Of a stretch of 10,420 nt of DNA, positions 7,329 to 10,420 are shown piece after piece (the first letter of the stretch is position 1; every line of letters begins with the position of its first letter). This DNA comes from an uncultured Prevotella sp. (GTDB taxonomy: Bacteria; Bacteroidota; Bacteroidia; Bacteroidales; Bacteroidaceae): assembly GCF_900549175.1 (NCBI RefSeq), contig NZ_URNN01000125.1, positions 1 to 10,420 of the forward strand, given 5' to 3'. The translations under genes and the position numbers were made by a program. The notes beneath the pieces were generated by a model that was not told the DNA's origin, ran no database searches, and was given only the letters and a program-made list of their open reading frames with translations.

Positions 7329-8501
7329 ATGGAAGGCGACTTCATCAAGACGAATAACTGGTTGCTGCCACTGAGCTGGATTTACGGCTTTTTCGTCAGA
7401 CTCCGCAACACACTCTTTGACGTGGGGGTGCTGAAAAGCCGCAGTTTTGACATACCGATGATATCGGTTGGCAACATCACCGTGGGGGGTACAGGCAAGA
7501 CCCCTCACGTGGAATATCTTATAAGACTCCTGCAAGACAAGTTCAATGTAGCCGTACTCAGCCGCGGATACAAGCGCAAAACCAGCGGATTCATTATGGC
7601 AGACAAGGAGTCGACGGTGAAAGACATCGGCGACGAACCTTACCAGATGAAACAGAAATATCCCAATGTGACCATTGCCGTGGATAAGGACAGGCGCAAC
7701 GGCATAATGAGACTGACGGAAAACGAGTCGGGCAAGGACATCGACGTGGTGCTGCTCGACGATGCCTTCCAGCACCGTTATGTAAAGCCGGGCATCAACA
7801 TACTGCTCGTCGACTACCACAGGCTTATCATCTACGACAAGCTGTTGCCTGCCGGACGCCTGCGCGAACCTCTCTCGGGAAAGAACCGGGCGGACATTGT
7901 CATCGTCTCCAAATGCCCGCGCGACCTCAAACCTATGGAGTTCCGCGTCATCACCAAGGCCATGAGCCTCTACCCTTACCAGCATCTCTACTTCACCACA
8001 CTCGACTACGACGCGCTGCATCCCATATATTGCGGTGATGAACGGGCATTAAGCACAATATCTGCCGACGAAAACATACTGCTCGTCACCGGTATCGCGT
8101 CGCCACGCCAGATGATAGTAGACCTCACGCCCTATTCCGAACACATACACCCCATGACATTCGGCGACCATCATGCTTTCACCGCAAAAGATGTGGAGAG
8201 GATAAATGAGGCGTTCGACGCCCTCCCCTCACCCAAACTTATAATAACAACGGAGAAAGACGCCACGCGCATCTTCGGACTGAAAGGGCTTAGCGACGAG
8301 GTTAGGCACAACATATACACTCTGCCGCTGAAAATAAAATTCATGCTCGGACAAGAAGAAACGTTTAACGAAAACATTATAGGCTATGTACGAAAAAATT
8401 CAAGAAACAGCATCCTGGTTAAAGCAAAGGATGACCACAAGTCCAAAAACGGCAATCATTCTGGGAACAGGCCTCGGACAATTAGCTTCAGAAATAACTG
8501 A
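7329..8501 (+). CDS. lpxK: Tetraacyldisaccharide 4'-kinase (lipid A biosynthesis)
   Basis: LpxK phosphorylates the 4' position of the tetraacyldisaccharide lipid A precursor at the cytoplasmic face of the inner membrane, using ATP. The protein has 390 residues. A hydrophobic N-terminal segment (WLLPLSWIYGFFVRL, 11–25) would sit at the membrane. The Walker A motif GNITVGGTGKTP is at 48–59, LSRGYKRKTSG at 77–87, and the family signature LLDDAFQHR at 142–150. LLPAGRLREP (172–181) is also characteristic. The C-terminal 38 residues (from Tyr353) are encoded in DNA that also encodes the start of the purine nucleoside phosphorylase in another frame, a 116-nt overlap. The segment YVRKNSRNS at 353–361 looks like a usual Bacteroidetes LpxK ending, so the extension after it is the less certain part. 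The gene starts 17 nt after sppA and is surely translated from the same message. Confidence 0.94.
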   Translation: MEGDFIKTNNWLLPLSWIYGFFVRLRNTLFDVGVLKSRSFDIPMISVGNITVGGTGKTPHVEYLIRLLQDKFNVAVLSRGYKRKTSGFIMADKESTVKDIGDEPYQMKQKYPNVTIAVDKDRRNGIMRLTENESGKDIDVVLLDDAFQHRYVKPGINILLVDYHRLIIYDKLLPAGRLREPLSGKNRADIVIVSKCPRDLKPMEFRVITKAMSLYPYQHLYFTTLDYDALHPIYCGDERALSTISADENILLVTGIASPRQMIVDLTPYSEHIHPMTFGDHHAFTAKDVERINEAFDALPSPKLIITTEKDATRIFGLKGLSDEVRHNIYTLPLKIKFMLGQEETFNENIIGYVRKNSRNSILVKAKDDHKSKNGNHSGNRPRTISFRNN

Positions 8502-9195
8502 CACTTACGAGTTCGCATACAGCGACATACCCAATTTTCCCGTCTCGACTGTAGAGGGACACAGCGGAAAACTGATTTTCGGAAAACTCGGCGGTAAGGA
8601 CATCATGGCCATGCAGGGCCGTTTCCACTACTACGAGGGTTACTCGATGAAAGAAGTTACATTCCCCATCCGCGTGATGTACGAGCTGGGCATTGAGACT
8701 CTGTTTGTGTCGAACGCCTCCGGCGGAATGAATCCGGAGTTCAAAATCGGCGACCTGATGATTATCACCGACCACATCAACTTCTTCCCCGAGCACCCGC
8801 TGCGCGGCAAGAATTTCCCCACGGGCCCGCGCTTCCCCGACATGCACGAGACGTACGACCTCAAACTCATCGCCGAGGCCGAAGCCATAGCAGCCGAGAA
8901 AGGCATACGCGTGGTTCACGGTGTTTACGTAGGTGTACAGGGTCCTACATTCGAGACACCGGCAGAATACAAGATGTACCACCGTCTGGGGGGCGATGCC
9001 GTGGGTATGAGCACTGTTCCTGAGGTAATCGTGGCACACCACTGCGGCATAAAGACATTCGGCATCAGCATCATCACCGACCTCGGACTGGAAGACACGC
9101 CGGTGGAGGTGAGCCACGAGGAGGTGCAGGAGGCAGCCAACAAGGCACAGCCGCTGATGACGGAGATTATGCGCGAAATGATCAACAGAGCATAA
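8386..9195 (+). CDS. Purine nucleoside phosphorylase (PNP/MTAP family, trimeric type)
   Basis: The enzyme splits purine nucleosides with phosphate to the free base and ribose-1-phosphate, in purine salvage. The 269-residue length fits the trimeric class. Phosphate-site motifs are GTGLG (27–31, Thr28 in place of the usual Ser), GHSG (58–61), GRFHYYEG with His81, and NASGG (110–114). The base and sugar pocket shows FET with Glu190 and GMST with Met208. The residue matching human PNP Asn243 is Asp232 in SIITDLG, which may alter base preference. The start at 8386 lies inside lpxK; it gives the normal N-terminal helix (YEKIQETASWLKQR) before the first beta strand. Met16 (8431) is a weaker alternative and would shorten the overlap. 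The stop codon directly abuts the thiL ATG, so translation is probably coupled. The symbols punA, deoD or pnp are used inconsistently, so none is assigned. Confidence 0.93.
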   Translation: MYEKIQETASWLKQRMTTSPKTAIILGTGLGQLASEITDTYEFAYSDIPNFPVSTVEGHSGKLIFGKLGGKDIMAMQGRFHYYEGYSMKEVTFPIRVMYELGIETLFVSNASGGMNPEFKIGDLMIITDHINFFPEHPLRGKNFPTGPRFPDMHETYDLKLIAEAEAIAAEKGIRVVHGVYVGVQGPTFETPAEYKMYHRLGGDAVGMSTVPEVIVAHHCGIKTFGISIITDLGLEDTPVEVSHEEVQEAANKAQPLMTEIMREMINRA

Positions 9196-10260
9196 ATGGA
9201 TATTTCAAAACTCGGCGAGTTCGGTCTCATCGACCGACTCACAAAAGACATAGAGATAAAGAATCCGTCGACACTTATGGGCGTTGGCGACGACTGTGCC
9301 GTGCTGAGCTATCCCGACAAGCAGGTGCTCGTAACCACCGACATGCTGATGGAGGGCGTACACTTCGACCTTACATACACCGACCTGCGCAACCTCGGAT
9401 ACAAGGCGGCGATGGTCAACATCAGCGACGTCTTCGCCATGAACGGCACTCCGCGGCAGATTACGGTGAGCCTCGCACTGAGCAAGCGCTTCACGGTGGA
9501 GGACATGGAGACGTTCTACGAAGGTTTGCGCGCCGCCTGCAACAAGTGGGGGGTGGATATAATCGGCGGCGACACCACTTCGTCGTATACGGGCCTGGCC
9601 ATCAGCATCACTTGTATAGGTGAAGCCGACAAGCAGGAGATTGTATACCGCAGCGGGGCCAAGGAGACCGACCTGATATGCGTGTCGGGTGATCTCGGTG
9701 CCGCCTACATGGGTCTGCAGCTTCTCGAACGTGAAAAGTCGGTATACTACCAGCAGGTGAACGAGGCACAGAAGAAGGGTGACAAGAATGCACTGGCCGA
9801 ACTGGCGCACTTCGAGCCCGACTTTGCCGGAAAGGAATATCTGCTGCAACGGCAGCTCAAGGCCGAGGCACGCGGCGACATCATCGCACGCCTGCGCGAA
9901 GCCAACATACACCCCACGGCCATGATGGACATCAGCGACGGCCTGTCGAGCGAGTTGCTCCACATCTGCAAACAGAGTCATGTGGGCTGCCGCATTTTCG
10001 AGAAGAACATTCCCATCGACTACCAGACGGCCGTGATGGCCGAGGAGCTGAACATGAACGTGACGACATGTGCACTCAACGGTGGCGAGGACTACGAACT
10101 GCTGTTCACCGTACCCATCGGCGACCACAGCAAAATCGAAATGCTCGACGATGTCAAGCTCATCGGACACATCACAAAGGAGAGCCTCGGCAGTGTGCTC
10201 GTCACCCGCGACAACAACGAGTTCGAACTGAAAGCACAGGGCTGGAACCCGCTGCAATAG
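9196..10260 (+). CDS. thiL: Thiamine-monophosphate kinase
   Basis: ThiL phosphorylates thiamine monophosphate with ATP to thiamine diphosphate, the active cofactor, in the cytoplasm. This 354-residue protein shows the metal- and nucleotide-binding motifs of the family in order: GVGDDCAV (29–36), VTTDMLMEGVHF (46–57), NISDVFAMN (75–83), GGDTT (124–128), SGDLGAAYMG (164–173), MMDISDGL (243–250) and GGEDYELLF (296–304). A final Gly-Trp near the C-terminus (349–350) is also typical. It is slightly longer than E. coli ThiL because of a charged stretch at about 181–213. The ATG follows the phosphorylase stop codon with no gap, and the first residues (MDISKLGEFGLIDRL) match the family's usual start. 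It is the last gene of the operon. No thiamine riboswitch lies in front of it, so it seems not to be thiamine-regulated at this point. Confidence 0.96.
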   Translation: MDISKLGEFGLIDRLTKDIEIKNPSTLMGVGDDCAVLSYPDKQVLVTTDMLMEGVHFDLTYTDLRNLGYKAAMVNISDVFAMNGTPRQITVSLALSKRFTVEDMETFYEGLRAACNKWGVDIIGGDTTSSYTGLAISITCIGEADKQEIVYRSGAKETDLICVSGDLGAAYMGLQLLEREKSVYYQQVNEAQKKGDKNALAELAHFEPDFAGKEYLLQRQLKAEARGDIIARLREANIHPTAMMDISDGLSSELLHICKQSHVGCRIFEKNIPIDYQTAVMAEELNMNVTTCALNGGEDYELLFTVPIGDHSKIEMLDDVKLIGHITKESLGSVLVTRDNNEFELKAQGWNPLQ

Positions 10261-10313
10261 AAACCACCAATAATCACACAAGAGAGGATTCAAGGGTTAG
10301 TTTGATCTGACAA

Positions 10314-10419
10314 AAAAAAGAGAACGTATCAAAATACAAAGGAAGCGGCTTGCAGAGACAAATATAAGAATATGTCCCTACTGTGTGCTTCCTTTGCATT
10401 TTGATACACCCTCATTTTT
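10314..10419. repeat. Long imperfect inverted repeat after thiL (terminator or MITE-like element)
   Basis: The arms 10326–10346 and 10387–10407 pair over 21 positions with one mismatch (A10336 against C10397), around a 40-nt interior (10347–10386). Outside this stem, GAG at 10320–10322 pairs with CTC at 10411–10413, and five A (10314–10318) face five T (10415–10419). A stem with an A-run on the left and a T-run on the right suits a bidirectional terminator at the end of the operon. The length, the separate interior with its own weak hairpin, and termini that recall insertion-sequence ends also fit a small non-autonomous mobile repeat. No target-site duplication is obvious, and the window ends right at the outer edge. 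Confidence 0.6.
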
Positions 10420-10420
10420 C

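Noticed and set aside
7293..9117. Minus-strand open frames of 242 codons (7293–8021) and 209 codons (8488–9117) opposite lpxK and the phosphorylase
   Set aside because: Both are antisense to well-supported genes and show no domain; they are by-products of codon bias in the sense genes.
9205..10293. A 362-codon open frame on the minus strand lying antisense to almost all of thiL
   Set aside because: thiL has unmistakable motifs along its full length on the plus strand. The antisense product has no recognisable domain and a composition typical of reverse-complemented, GC-rich-third-position codons.

Overview
The window looks like chromosomal DNA from a Bacteroidales bacterium, probably Prevotella-like. 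This rests on the protein families present (a SusR/HTCS-like beta-propeller regulator beside a GH31 glycosidase, a Bacteroidetes-type SppA–LpxK–PNP–ThiL gene string), on TAnnTTTG-type -7 promoter elements, and on the lack of clear Shine-Dalgarno sequences. I saw no tRNA, rRNA, CRISPR array, transposase or phage gene.

Region 1 (1–224) is intergenic DNA downstream of the first gene. It holds two repeat blocks. The first (1–70) is a pyrimidine-rich run of short repeated units. The second (about 103–203) is a tidy array of 13-bp palindromes spaced exactly 22 bp apart.

Region 2 (225–4876, minus strand, GC-rich) is a two-gene carbohydrate locus. Upstream is a membrane-spanning regulator: signal peptide, one seven-repeat propeller, Y_Y_Y domain, one TM helix and an AraC DNA-binding domain. 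Downstream is a secreted GH31 alpha-glycosidase. A perfect 20-bp inverted repeat separates them. The likely logic is that the regulator senses a glycan fragment in the periplasm and controls the glycosidase directly, with no histidine kinase or receiver. No SusC/SusD pair lies in the window.

Region 3 (4877–5538, AT-rich) is the divergent boundary between the two halves. It contains a truncated DUF1016/YhcG-type nuclease remnant on the minus strand and the promoter region of the rightward operon.

Region 4 (5539–10260, plus strand) is a tightly packed housekeeping operon: sppA (signal peptide peptidase), lpxK (lipid A 4'-kinase), a purine nucleoside phosphorylase, and thiL (thiamine-phosphate kinase). 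Spacings are 17 nt, a 116-nt overlap and 0 nt, so co-transcription is very likely. The window ends in a long inverted repeat (about 10314–10419) that may be a bidirectional terminator or a small mobile repeat.

Nothing here is clearly a new defence or mobile system. The items most worth a second look are the 22-bp palindrome array, the kinase-less propeller–AraC regulator, the long lpxK/PNP coding overlap, and the unusual base-pocket residue in the PNP.
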